The translations under genes and the position numbers were made by a program. The notes beneath the pieces were generated by a model. That model was not told where the DNA came from, searched no databases, and worked only from the letters and a program-made list of their open reading frames with translations. DNA of 64,000 nucleotides from Acidobacteriota bacterium (GTDB taxonomy: Bacteria > Acidobacteriota > Thermoanaerobaculia > Multivoradales > Multivoraceae), in assembly GCA_003388555.1 (NCBI GenBank), contig QQVD01000071.1, positions 1 through 64,000 of the forward strand, given 5' to 3'. This document shows, piece by piece, positions 14,581 to 23,915 of this stretch (its first letter is position 1; each line of letters opens with the position of its first letter).

Positions 14581-15180
14581 GCGCCCCTCAAGCTCGGTTT
14601 CGGTTGGGCCGGCGACGGGGCGGGCGACGACAGAATCAGCGACTTTCTCAAGCGTTGGGGCGTCAACTCGTACGAGACCGGCGCCCTCGGCCAGTTCGGG
14701 GTGCACAGCACCGTCGGCTGGAACAACGTCGACCTGCAGCTCACCTACGACTTCGACGACGGCTCGCTGGTCGACCACAACCTCTACAACTTCTTCGAGA
14801 ACTTCGCCGGTGGCATCGAGATGCCGAGCCACGCCATGCAGGGCGGCGGCACCACCGGCTGGCGCAACGACGAGGCGATCGTCGACAGGGGAGACTCCGG
14901 CGGCCCGAATCTCATCTACGACCTCACGTCCGGGACCTGGAAAGTGGTGGCGGTCAACTCCTACCGCTACGGCACCCCCCCGAACATTCTCGGCTACACC
15001 GGCACCCCCGACTTCAGAACATCGATCGACTCGACGTTCGGCGAGTACGGCGCCGACGCCGCGGTCACCACCGGCCTGCTGCAGGAGACCCTGGGACTCA
15101 TCCCTCCGTCGACGCCTGGCGTACCCTTCGGCACCGATTCCAAGGGGCCCTTCGGCCCGGGCGGCAATGTCACGCCGTGA
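14581..15180 (+). pseudogene. 5'-truncated trypsin-like serine protease
   Basis: The in-frame stretch encodes about 199 residues matching the C-terminal half of a secreted trypsin-family protease. A LGFGWAGDGAG block is followed by LQLTYDFDDG and the catalytic-serine motif DRGDSGGP (Ser codon 14896-14898), with a downstream VVAVNSYRYG strand. The upstream half that should hold the signal peptide and the catalytic His and Asp is missing. The frame runs back into purD leader sequence with no plausible start. I read it as a deletion remnant. Its final bases overlap the start of the next gene by 14 bp. A functional internal start cannot be formally excluded, but the product would lack two catalytic residues. 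Confidence 0.7.
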
Positions 15181-15949
15181 TCTGGACGGCAGAAGGAGGT
15201 CGGGCTCCGCTCGCCGGCTGGCGGCGAGCGTGACCCTCTGCCTAGCTGCCTCCCTTGCTCTCCCATCCTCAGTGAGCCCGTCGACCGCCCTGCGCGCCTT
15301 CGGGCTCGACCGGGAGTCGGAGCCGGTGGATCCGGGCCTGTGCACCTCCTGCCCGATCGACGATGGCACGGTCGAGCTCGGCATCGGCTTCAACCCCAAT
15401 CCGCCACGCGTCGGCATCGTCGAGCGCTTCGACGGCGAGCGCTTCAAGGAGCGGACGGCGGTCTTCTGCACCTGCTTTTTGATGGCGCCGGCGTTCCCCC
15501 CGCTCACCCGAGATCTCGACTTCACGGTCGTCTTCTATGCGGACCAAGGCGGTCTTCCGGGCTCGCTCCTGGCGTCGGTGGAGGCGCGGATCGAAGAGGT
15601 CCCGGTGCTGCTACCCGGGAAGACGGTCTCGGTGGATCTCAGCGGCGTCACCCACCTGCTGCCCGACGAGGGGCCGCTCTTCGCCGGCGTCGAATGGAAC
15701 GCCTCGACCGCACTGGAGCCATTCGCCGTCTGCATCGACGGTGATTCTTCGGAGCACGGCGGCTTCTCGTTCGTCGTGTCGGGCGAGTGGCGGCGCGTCG
15801 ACGACATCTTCCCCGGCTATGGACGCTTCTTCTTCCGCCTCGAGCCGGAGGCGAGCGTCACCGCCATCCCGACCGTGGGAGGTGTGGGCGCCTCGGTTCT
15901 GGTGCTGGCGCTGGCCGGGCTGGCGCTGGTTCGCCTGAGGCGCAGCTGA
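15167..15949 (+). CDS. Secreted protein with IPTL-type C-terminal anchor, copy 1
   Basis: A 260-residue protein with a Sec-type signal. Basic residues precede a hydrophobic stretch (AASVTLCLAASLALPSSV, about residues 19-36). The exported body (about 45-230) contains LCTSCPIDDGTVELGIGF, a FCTC cysteine pair and a conserved VEWNAS segment; no catalytic motif is recognised. The end has AIPTVGGVGASVLVLALAG and then a basic RLRRS tail. This is the tripartite layout of IPTL-type protein-sorting domains (motif, helix, Arg cluster). ATG 15167 overlaps the protease remnant. The core is nearly identical at DNA level to the next gene, indicating recent tandem duplication or gene conversion. Confidence 0.8.
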   Translation: MSRRDLDGRRRSGSARRLAASVTLCLAASLALPSSVSPSTALRAFGLDRESEPVDPGLCTSCPIDDGTVELGIGFNPNPPRVGIVERFDGERFKERTAVFCTCFLMAPAFPPLTRDLDFTVVFYADQGGLPGSLLASVEARIEEVPVLLPGKTVSVDLSGVTHLLPDEGPLFAGVEWNASTALEPFAVCIDGDSSEHGGFSFVVSGEWRRVDDIFPGYGRFFFRLEPEASVTAIPTVGGVGASVLVLALAGLALVRLRRS

Positions 15950-15967
15950 GGGCGAGCGGGAGGAGAG

Positions 15968-16723
15968 GTGGTGTGCCAGAGGAGCAGAGTCGCCGCGCGC
16001 GCCACCTGCGCGGCTGTTCTCGTCTTCTCGGCCACCGCTGCCACGGCGAGCTCGTCGATCGCTGTGCGCGCCGTCGGTTCAGGCCGGGAGTCGGAGCCGG
16101 TGGATCCGGGCCTGTGCACCTCCTGCCCGATCGACGACGGCACGGTCGAGCTCGGCATCGGCTTCGACCCCAACCCGCCCCGGGTCGGCATCGTCGAGCG
16201 CTTCGACGGCGAACGCTTCAAGGAGCGGCCGGCGGTCTTCTGCACCTGCTTCTTCATGGCGCCGGCGTTCCCTCCGCTCACCCGAGATCTCGACTTCACG
16301 GTCGTCTTCTATGCGGACCAAGGCGGTCTACCGGGCTCGCTCCTGGCGTCGGTGGAGGCACGGATCGAAGAGGTCCCGGTCGACGTGCCGGGCAAGACGG
16401 TCTCGGTGGATCTGAGCAGCGTCACCCACCTGCTGCCCGACGAGGGGCCGCTCTTCGCCGGCGTCGAATGGAACGCCTCGGCCGCCCTCGAGCCCTTCTT
16501 CGTCTGCATCGACGGAGACTCTCCCGAGAGCGCTGGCTACCTCTTCCAGGTCGTCGGTGAGTGGGAGCCGGTGTCGAATTTCCTTCTCGACTACGGACGC
16601 TTCTTCTTCCGTCTCGAGCCGCAGGCGAGCGTCACCGCCATCCCGACCGTGGGAAGTGTGGGCGCCTCGATCCTGGCGCTGGCCCTGGCGGGCCTGGCGC
16701 TGGTTCGCCTGAGGCGCAGCTAG
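15968..16723 (+). CDS. Secreted protein with IPTL-type C-terminal anchor, copy 2
   Basis: A 251-residue paralogue of the gene immediately upstream, 18 bp away. The signal peptide is different in sequence (AARATCAAVLVFSATAAT). From RESEPVDPGLCTSCPIDDG onward the two proteins match almost residue for residue until about residue 180. The loops near the C-terminus then diverge before the shared AIPTV motif, helix and RLRRS tail. Start is GTG at 15968, or the adjacent GTG at 15971, with AGGAG at 15961-15965. The first copy sits directly behind the protease remnant, but a functional link is only speculation. Confidence 0.8.
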   Translation: MVCQRSRVAARATCAAVLVFSATAATASSSIAVRAVGSGRESEPVDPGLCTSCPIDDGTVELGIGFDPNPPRVGIVERFDGERFKERPAVFCTCFFMAPAFPPLTRDLDFTVVFYADQGGLPGSLLASVEARIEEVPVDVPGKTVSVDLSSVTHLLPDEGPLFAGVEWNASAALEPFFVCIDGDSPESAGYLFQVVGEWEPVSNFLLDYGRFFFRLEPQASVTAIPTVGSVGASILALALAGLALVRLRRS

Positions 16724-16888
16724 GGCGTGCCGAGGCGTCGCGGCGTGCCAGAGAGGTAGAGCCGGCGCGTTCGGCCTCACTGCTCTGTCGTCACGGCGTG
16801 GCGCTCGCGGCGGCCTCTGGGGCTCCTTGGGGGCTCGTGCTCGAGGCCTGGGAAGCGTGCGCGTTCGCGTCGCTCGTCGCCAGGAGCC

Positions 16889-17410
16889 TCAGAACATGCC
16901 GAGCTCGAGCTTGGCCGCCTCGCTCATCATGTCGGGGTTCCAGGTCGGATCCCACACCACCTCGACGTCGACCTCGCCGACGCCGGTGACGGTGCGCACC
17001 GCGCGCGCGACGTCGCCGGGGAGGGTCTCGGCGACCGGGCAGTGGGGCGAGGTCAGGGTCATCTTGACGTCGACGTCGGTGCCGCCCGGCCGCGTGGAGC
17101 TGTCGCGCAGCAGCACGCCGTAGATCAGACCGAGCTCGTAGATGTTCACCGGGATCTCGGGATCGTAGACGGTGCTCAGCGCCTCGATCACCCGCTCCTG
17201 GGTCACCGGCTCCGCGGCGCCCACCTCGGCCCCAGCACCTGCGCTCGCCGCCGGTTCGGCCGCGGCTCCGTCGCCGGCGCCTTCACCGGCGGCCACCTCG
17301 GCGTCGGCTACGGCTTTCGCGTCGTCGGCCGCGTCCCCGTCACCGGGCACCTCCGTGGTGTGCACCTCTTCGGGCCGAAGCTCCTCTCTCTTCTTGCTGC
17401 GCCAGAACAT
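16889..17410 (-). CDS. sufT: SufT-like Fe-S maturation factor (DUF59/MIP18)
   Basis: A 173-residue protein. The first ~68 residues are a charged Ala/Gly/Glu-rich linker without predicted structure. The DUF59 domain follows (about 70-173) with VYDPEIPVNIYELGLIY, KMTLTSPHCPVAETL and EVVWDPTWNPDMMSEAAK. The reactive cysteine of the family is present in SPHCP. It is the last gene of the suf operon, 34 bp after sufU, and probably assists Fe-S cluster delivery to client proteins. The long acidic N-terminal extension is unusual compared with the ~100-residue minimal domain. Confidence 0.9.
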   Translation of the reverse strand: MFWRSKKREELRPEEVHTTEVPGDGDAADDAKAVADAEVAAGEGAGDGAAAEPAASAGAGAEVGAAEPVTQERVIEALSTVYDPEIPVNIYELGLIYGVLLRDSSTRPGGTDVDVKMTLTSPHCPVAETLPGDVARAVRTVTGVGEVDVEVVWDPTWNPDMMSEAAKLELGMF

Positions 17411-17444
17411 GGTCTCTCCTCCGACAACAGTACCGGCTCCACCG

Positions 17445-17894
17445 CTATTCGGTGGTCACCGGCTCGTCGCTCTGCTCGAGCGCGGCGCGCAGCGCGTGCC
17501 AGGCCAGGGTGGCGCACTTGATGCGCACCGGGAAGTCGCGCACTCCGGCGAGCACCTCGAGCTTGCCGAGGCCCTCGATGTCGGGCACCTCGTCGCCGGC
17601 GGTGAGCAGGCGGTGGAAGACGCTGTGCATCCGCGCCGCCTCCTCCAGGGTCTTGCCGCTCAAGGCCTCGGTCATCAGCGACGCCGACGCGGTCGAGATG
17701 GCGCAGCCCATGCCCTCGAACGAGACGTCACGGATGACGCCGTCCTCGACCTTTGCGTAGACGGTGATCTGGTCGCCGCACAGCGGGTTGGTGCCCTCGG
17801 CGCGGCGGTTGGCCTCCTCGAGCGCCCCGAAGTGTCGCGGCCGCTTGTAGTGGTCGAGGATGACCTCCTGGTAGAGGGCGCGCAGATCGTCCAT
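17445..17894 (-). CDS. sufU: SufU, zinc-dependent sulfurtransferase
   Basis: A 149-residue IscU-fold protein that accepts persulfide sulfur from SufS for cluster assembly on SufBCD. The zinc/sulfur ligands are visible: Cys and Asp in NPLCGDQITVY, Cys in GMGCAISTASASLMTEAL and Cys in RIKCATLAWHAL. The SufU-type insertion between the second and third cysteines is present, separating it from IscU. Its ATG overlaps the SufS stop codon by one base, so translation is coupled. Confidence 0.95.
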   Translation of the reverse strand: MDDLRALYQEVILDHYKRPRHFGALEEANRRAEGTNPLCGDQITVYAKVEDGVIRDVSFEGMGCAISTASASLMTEALSGKTLEEAARMHSVFHRLLTAGDEVPDIEGLGKLEVLAGVRDFPVRIKCATLAWHALRAALEQSDEPVTTE

Positions 17895-19162
17895 CAGGCG
17901 AAGAACTCCTGGGTCCGCCGCACCGCCTCGACCAGCCGGTCGACCTCCTCCTCGGTGTTGTAGATGCCGAACGAAGCGCGCGTCGTCGAGGCGACGCCGT
18001 AGTGCTGCATCACCGGCTGGGCGCAGTGGTGCCCGGCGCGCACCGCGATCCCGTCGCGGTCGAGCAGGGTGCCGACGTCGTGGGCGTGGATGCCGTCGAG
18101 CAGGAACGAGAGCACGCTGGCGCGGCGCCGCGCATTGCCGATGCGGCGCACCCCCGGCAGGTCGTCGAGCTGGGCGCAGGCGCGCTCGAGCAGCCGTGTC
18201 TCGTGGGCCGAGATCGCCTCCATGCCCCAGCGGTCGACGAAATCGAGCGCCGCCGCGAGACCGACCGCGCCGACGATCTCCGGGGTGCCGGCCTCGAACT
18301 TCGCCGGCAGTGGCGCATAGGTGGTCTGGTCGAAGCGCACCGACTGGATCATCGAGCCGCCGCCCTGCCACGGCGGCATCGCCTCGAGCAGCTCGCGGCG
18401 TCCCCACAGCGCGCCGACGCCGCTCGGGCCGTAGACCTTGTGGGCGGAGAAGGCGAAGAAGTCCGCTCCCATCGCCTGCACGTCGACCTGCTGGTGCGGC
18501 ACCGCCTGGGCGCCGTCGACGACCAGCACCGCACCGGCGTCGTGCACCCGTCGAGCGATCTCGGCGATCGGGTTGATCGTGCCGAGCGCGTTGGAGACCG
18601 CGCCGACCGCGACGATGCGGGTGCGCTCGTCGAGCAGCCGGTCGAGCTCCTCGAGGATCAGCTCGCCGTCGTCGTCCATCGGCAGCACCCGCAGCTCGGC
18701 GCCGCGCTCCTGGCAGAGCATCTGCCAGGGCACGATGTTGGAGTGGTGCTCCATCTCGCTGACCACCATGTTGTCGCCCGCCGACACCTCGGCCCGGCCG
18801 TAGCTCTGCGCCACCAGGTTGATCGCCTCGGTGGTGCCGCGCAGGAAGATCACCTCGCGCGCGTCGGCGGCGCCGAGGAAGCGGCGCACCCGCTCGCGGG
18901 CGCCCTCGTAGGCCTCGGTGGCCTCCTGCGACAGGGTGTGCACTCCGCGGTGCACGTTCGAGTAGGCGTGGGTCTCGAAGTCGCGCTCGGCGTCGAGCAC
19001 CGCCAGCGGCCGCTGGGTGCTCGCGGCGTTGTCGAGATACACGAGCCGCGCCTTCCCGATCAGGCGCTCGAGGATCGGGAACTCCCGCCGCACCGCCTCG
19101 ACGTCGAGGGTCGGGGCGGCGCTCACGGGCTGCGAGCCGTCGATCGTCGGGGTGGCGGTCAC
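17894..19162 (-). CDS. sufS: Cysteine desulfurase SufS
   Basis: A 422-residue PLP enzyme that removes sulfur from cysteine. Recognisable features are VYLDNAASTQRP and YSNVHRGVHTLSQEAT at the N-terminus, and EMEHHSNIVPWQ. The PLP lysine lies in FFAFSAHKVYGPSGVGALW. The active-site cysteine loop is VRAGHHCAQPVMQHY, typical of the short-loop group II enzymes. An N-terminal extension of about 20 residues precedes the family start; a later start is possible. It lies 43 bp after sufD and overlaps sufU by one base. Confidence 0.96.
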   Translation of the reverse strand: MTATPTIDGSQPVSAAPTLDVEAVRREFPILERLIGKARLVYLDNAASTQRPLAVLDAERDFETHAYSNVHRGVHTLSQEATEAYEGARERVRRFLGAADAREVIFLRGTTEAINLVAQSYGRAEVSAGDNMVVSEMEHHSNIVPWQMLCQERGAELRVLPMDDDGELILEELDRLLDERTRIVAVGAVSNALGTINPIAEIARRVHDAGAVLVVDGAQAVPHQQVDVQAMGADFFAFSAHKVYGPSGVGALWGRRELLEAMPPWQGGGSMIQSVRFDQTTYAPLPAKFEAGTPEIVGAVGLAAALDFVDRWGMEAISAHETRLLERACAQLDDLPGVRRIGNARRRASVLSFLLDGIHAHDVGTLLDRDGIAVRAGHHCAQPVMQHYGVASTTRASFGIYNTEEEVDRLVEAVRRTQEFFA

Positions 19163-19205
19163 TGCTTCGGGCCCTCCCCCGGTCGTACCGGAGCGCGTCT
19201 CCAGC

Positions 19206-20552
19206 TCAGACCGCCTGGCGCACGATGTCGCCGCCGGTGAGCCGGGAGAAGAGAAAGTTCTGCAGGTCGCGGCGCAGCGCCTCGACCTCGACCAGGTCGA
19301 CGAACTCGCTGGCGAAGGCGTAGGTCAGCAGGCTGGTGGCGGCGGCCTCGTCGATGCCGCGCGAACGCAGGTAGAAGACCGCCTCCTCCTCGAGGTGACC
19401 GGTGGTCGAGCCGTGGGTGCAGCGCACGTCGTCGGCGAAGATCTCGAGCTGCGGGTTGCTGTGCGCGATCGCCTGATCCGAGAGCAGGAGGTTGCGGTTC
19501 GACTGCTTGGCGTCGGTCTTCTGCGCCTCGCGGTGCACGTAGATGCGGCCGTTGAACACCGTCTTCGCGTTGCCGTCGAGGATGCCCTTGAACAGCTCGT
19601 GCGAGTAGGTGTGGGGCTTCTTGTGCTCGACCCGCATGTGGTTGTCGACCTGCTGCTCGCCGGCGACGACGTAGAGCCCGTTGAGCGTGCACACCGCGCC
19701 CTCGCCGTCGAGCAGGGCACCGACGTCGTTGCGCACCAGCGCGCCGCCGTGGGTGATCGCGTGCGACGAGAAGTTGGTGGCGCGGTCGAGCCGCACCTGG
19801 AAGCTGGCGAGGTGGTTGGCGGCGAGCGACTCCTTCTGCACCTTGAAGTGCTTGCACACCGAGGAGGCCCCGGCGAGCACCTCGGTGACCGGGCAGGTCA
19901 GGGACTCGCCGTCGTCGAGCGATGCATAGGTCTCGATCACCGTGCACTCGCTGCGCTCGCCGAGCACGAACAGGTTGCGCGGGTAGGAAACCGTCGCCTG
20001 GCCGTCGGGCGTCTCGCCGAGGAAGACCAGGTGCAGTGGTTCCTCGAGTCGGGCGCCGGCCTCGACCTCGAGGTAGACGCCGTCGCGGAACAGCGCCGTG
20101 TTCAGAGCCACGAAGGGGTGCTGGTCCGGCGGCAGCAGGCTGCCGATGCGTTCGGCGACGGCCGGCTCCTCGAGCGCTTCGGCGAGGCTGCGCACCGTCA
20201 GGCCCGGCGCGTCCGAGATGTCGAGGTCGGAGAGCTCGCTGACCACCCGCCCGTTGAGCAGCACGACGTTGCGGCAGCCGGCGTAGAGGAACGGAGCCAG
20301 CCGTTCGGCCGCGAGCTCGGGCGGGCGCGGGTCGGGCAGGAACCTCGTGTTGGCGACCCGGCTGACGTCGGTGAACCGCCACTCCTCGAGTCGCGTGGTG
20401 GGGAAGCCGAGGCGGCGGAAGGCCTCGCCGGCGTGTTGGCGCAGAGAGAGCAGCGGCCCCGTCGACCCCTGCTCGCCGAGCGTTTGCATCTCCTCGAGCA
20501 GGGGGCCGAGAGCCGGGCTGTCGCTGATCTGGGTGTCGACCGGTACGGACAT
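19206..20552 (-). CDS. sufD: SufD, Fe-S scaffold subunit
   Basis: A 448-residue SufB/SufD-family protein. The N-terminal helical part has RRLGFPTTRLEEWRFTDVS. The beta-helix core includes the heme/cluster-interacting pattern ending HKKPHTYSHELFKGILDG and FNGRIYVHREAQKTDAKQSN. DVRCTHGSTTGHLEEEAVFY and YLRSRGIDEAAA follow at the C-terminus. It partners SufB and SufC in the assembly scaffold. It begins 17 bp after sufC. Confidence 0.95.
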   Translation of the reverse strand: MSVPVDTQISDSPALGPLLEEMQTLGEQGSTGPLLSLRQHAGEAFRRLGFPTTRLEEWRFTDVSRVANTRFLPDPRPPELAAERLAPFLYAGCRNVVLLNGRVVSELSDLDISDAPGLTVRSLAEALEEPAVAERIGSLLPPDQHPFVALNTALFRDGVYLEVEAGARLEEPLHLVFLGETPDGQATVSYPRNLFVLGERSECTVIETYASLDDGESLTCPVTEVLAGASSVCKHFKVQKESLAANHLASFQVRLDRATNFSSHAITHGGALVRNDVGALLDGEGAVCTLNGLYVVAGEQQVDNHMRVEHKKPHTYSHELFKGILDGNAKTVFNGRIYVHREAQKTDAKQSNRNLLLSDQAIAHSNPQLEIFADDVRCTHGSTTGHLEEEAVFYLRSRGIDEAAATSLLTYAFASEFVDLVEVEALRRDLQNFLFSRLTGGDIVRQAV

Positions 20553-20569
20553 ATCGAGCTTCCTCCGCC

Positions 20570-21325
<756 letters not shown>

Positions 21326-21383
21326 GATCTCTCTCGCTCTCTTCTTCTCTGTCCTCAGACGCTGTCCGTCGGTGTCCTGCGGC

Positions 21384-21441
21384 GTTCCGTCTGGGTTCCG
21401 TCTGGGTTCCGTCTCGGTTCTGTCTGGGTTCTGTCTGGGTT
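21384..21441. repeat. 11-bp tandem repeat between sufB and sufC
   Basis: Five head-to-tail copies of an 11-bp unit (GTTCCGTCTGG, with GTTCTGTCTGG variants) run from 21384 to 21438, followed by a partial sixth. The tract lies in the 259-bp sufB-sufC spacer. In the transcript sense the RNA is A/C-rich (CCAGACGGAAC-like) and therefore poorly structured. Confidence 0.85.
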
Positions 21442-21584
21442 GGATCCGGGATTCGGGCGTTCCTATCTTCCGCGTCCGGTCGCGCCGTGCCTGCGCCCGT
21501 GCCTCGCACGCCGCCTCGCGTCGGGGGCGCCCGGGTCGCTGGCGGCTCGCTCCAGCTCGCGGCTGCGGCGATGGCGACCGCAGG

Positions 21585-23033
<1,449 letters not shown>

Positions 23034-23209
23034 GCGGTCCTCTGCGGGGTCGTTCTACGAGTTCTGCGAAACGGGGCTCGGGAGGTGTCGTCGCGGCGGC
23101 CGGCCGTCGCCAGGGCTTTCGTGGCCGGAGCGGTTCGGATGCGACCCGGTCCGCGCTGCCGCGGCGCCGCGGCGGGTCGGCGGCTGCGAGGAGTACGGCG
23201 CCGACATCT

Positions 23210-23692
23210 TCAGCGCTCCAGGGCGTTCAGCGGTACCAGTCCGGCGCCGTCGCCTGCCGGGCGAGCTGCGCCCGGTGCCGCGACCGGAAGTCCCCTGGCC
23301 ATCTCGTCCAGCGAGATCGACGCCAGGGCGTCGTGCACCGCACGGTTGATCCGCTTCCAGTTGCCCCGGACCCGGCAGGTCGCCTCGTACGAGCACTCTT
23401 CGCTGGACTCCTCGACACACTCGGTGATCGCGATCGGACCCTCGAGCGCCGCGATGACGTCGGCGACGTTCACCGAGTCGGCCGCACGCGCCAGCTCGTA
23501 GCCGCCGTGGGCGCCGCGGCGCGAGGCGAGCAGGCCGGCGTGCACCAGCTGCTTGAGGATCTTCGCCACCATCGGCGCCGGCAGGTGGGTCGCCTCGGCC
23601 AGCTCGGCGGCGTTGCGCCGTCCGCCGCCGTCGGCGGCGAGCTGGCAGAGCAGCACGATCCCGTAGTCGGTCTGGCGAGTGAGGCGGATCAC
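23210..23692 (-). CDS. Rrf2-family regulator of the suf operon
   Basis: A 160-residue transcription factor. The N-terminal winged helix begins IRLTRQTDYGIVLLCQLA and includes AAELAEATHLPAPMVAKILK and RRGAHGGYELARAA. Cluster ligands are Cys92, Cys100 and Cys106 (C-x7-C-x5-C), followed by RVRGNWKRINRAVHDAL. This is the pattern of the SUF-system regulators (TIGR02944 type) rather than E. coli IscR, whose spacing is x5/x5. It should sense Fe-S status and control the operon it heads. GTG at 23692 gives the family N-terminus, with AGAAGAGA upstream as ribosome site. A longer in-frame start would add 35 low-complexity residues. Confidence 0.9.
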   Translation of the reverse strand: MIRLTRQTDYGIVLLCQLAADGGGRRNAAELAEATHLPAPMVAKILKQLVHAGLLASRRGAHGGYELARAADSVNVADVIAALEGPIAITECVEESSEECSYEATCRVRGNWKRINRAVHDALASISLDEMARGLPVAAPGAARPAGDGAGLVPLNALER

Positions 23693-23850
23693 TTTCGTCT
23701 CTTCTCCGAGCGCCGGCACAGAGCTGTTGGCGCCGCACCGTCGGCGGCGAGAAGCGGCTTCCGCGCCGGATGCGGCCGAGCCGGCCAGCGTCCTCATCCG
23801 ACAGGCGGAAAGGCGACGAGCCCGACTGGCGCGGGTTCCGGCTGGGCGGC

Positions 23851-23871
23851 AAAAAGGACCGCCCAGGTCCT
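23851..23871 (-). terminator. Hairpin with T-tail: AI-2E gene terminator or suf operator
   Basis: On the minus strand AGGACC-TGGGC-GGTCCT is followed by TTTTT, a 6-bp stem with a 5-nt loop. It lies 45 bp after the stop of the upstream permease gene and fits a short intrinsic terminator. The same palindrome begins within a few bases of the predicted transcription start of the suf promoter, so it may instead be a regulator-binding site in the early transcribed region. Confidence 0.55.
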
Positions 23872-23872
23872 A

Positions 23873-23901
23873 ATTGTAGGGGAAGACGCTCCGCGACGCA
23901 A
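23873..23901 (-). promoter_or_regulatory. Candidate suf operon promoter
   Basis: On the minus strand TTGCGT (23896-23901) and TACAAT (23873-23878) are spaced exactly 17 bp. The -10 is a five-of-six match. Transcription would start around 23866, inside or next to the AGGACC/GGTCCT palindrome, and leave a leader of about 170 bases before the regulator's GTG. It is the only good promoter-like sequence I found between the permease gene and sufB. Confidence 0.55.
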
Positions 23902-23915
23902 CGAAGACAGCGCCT

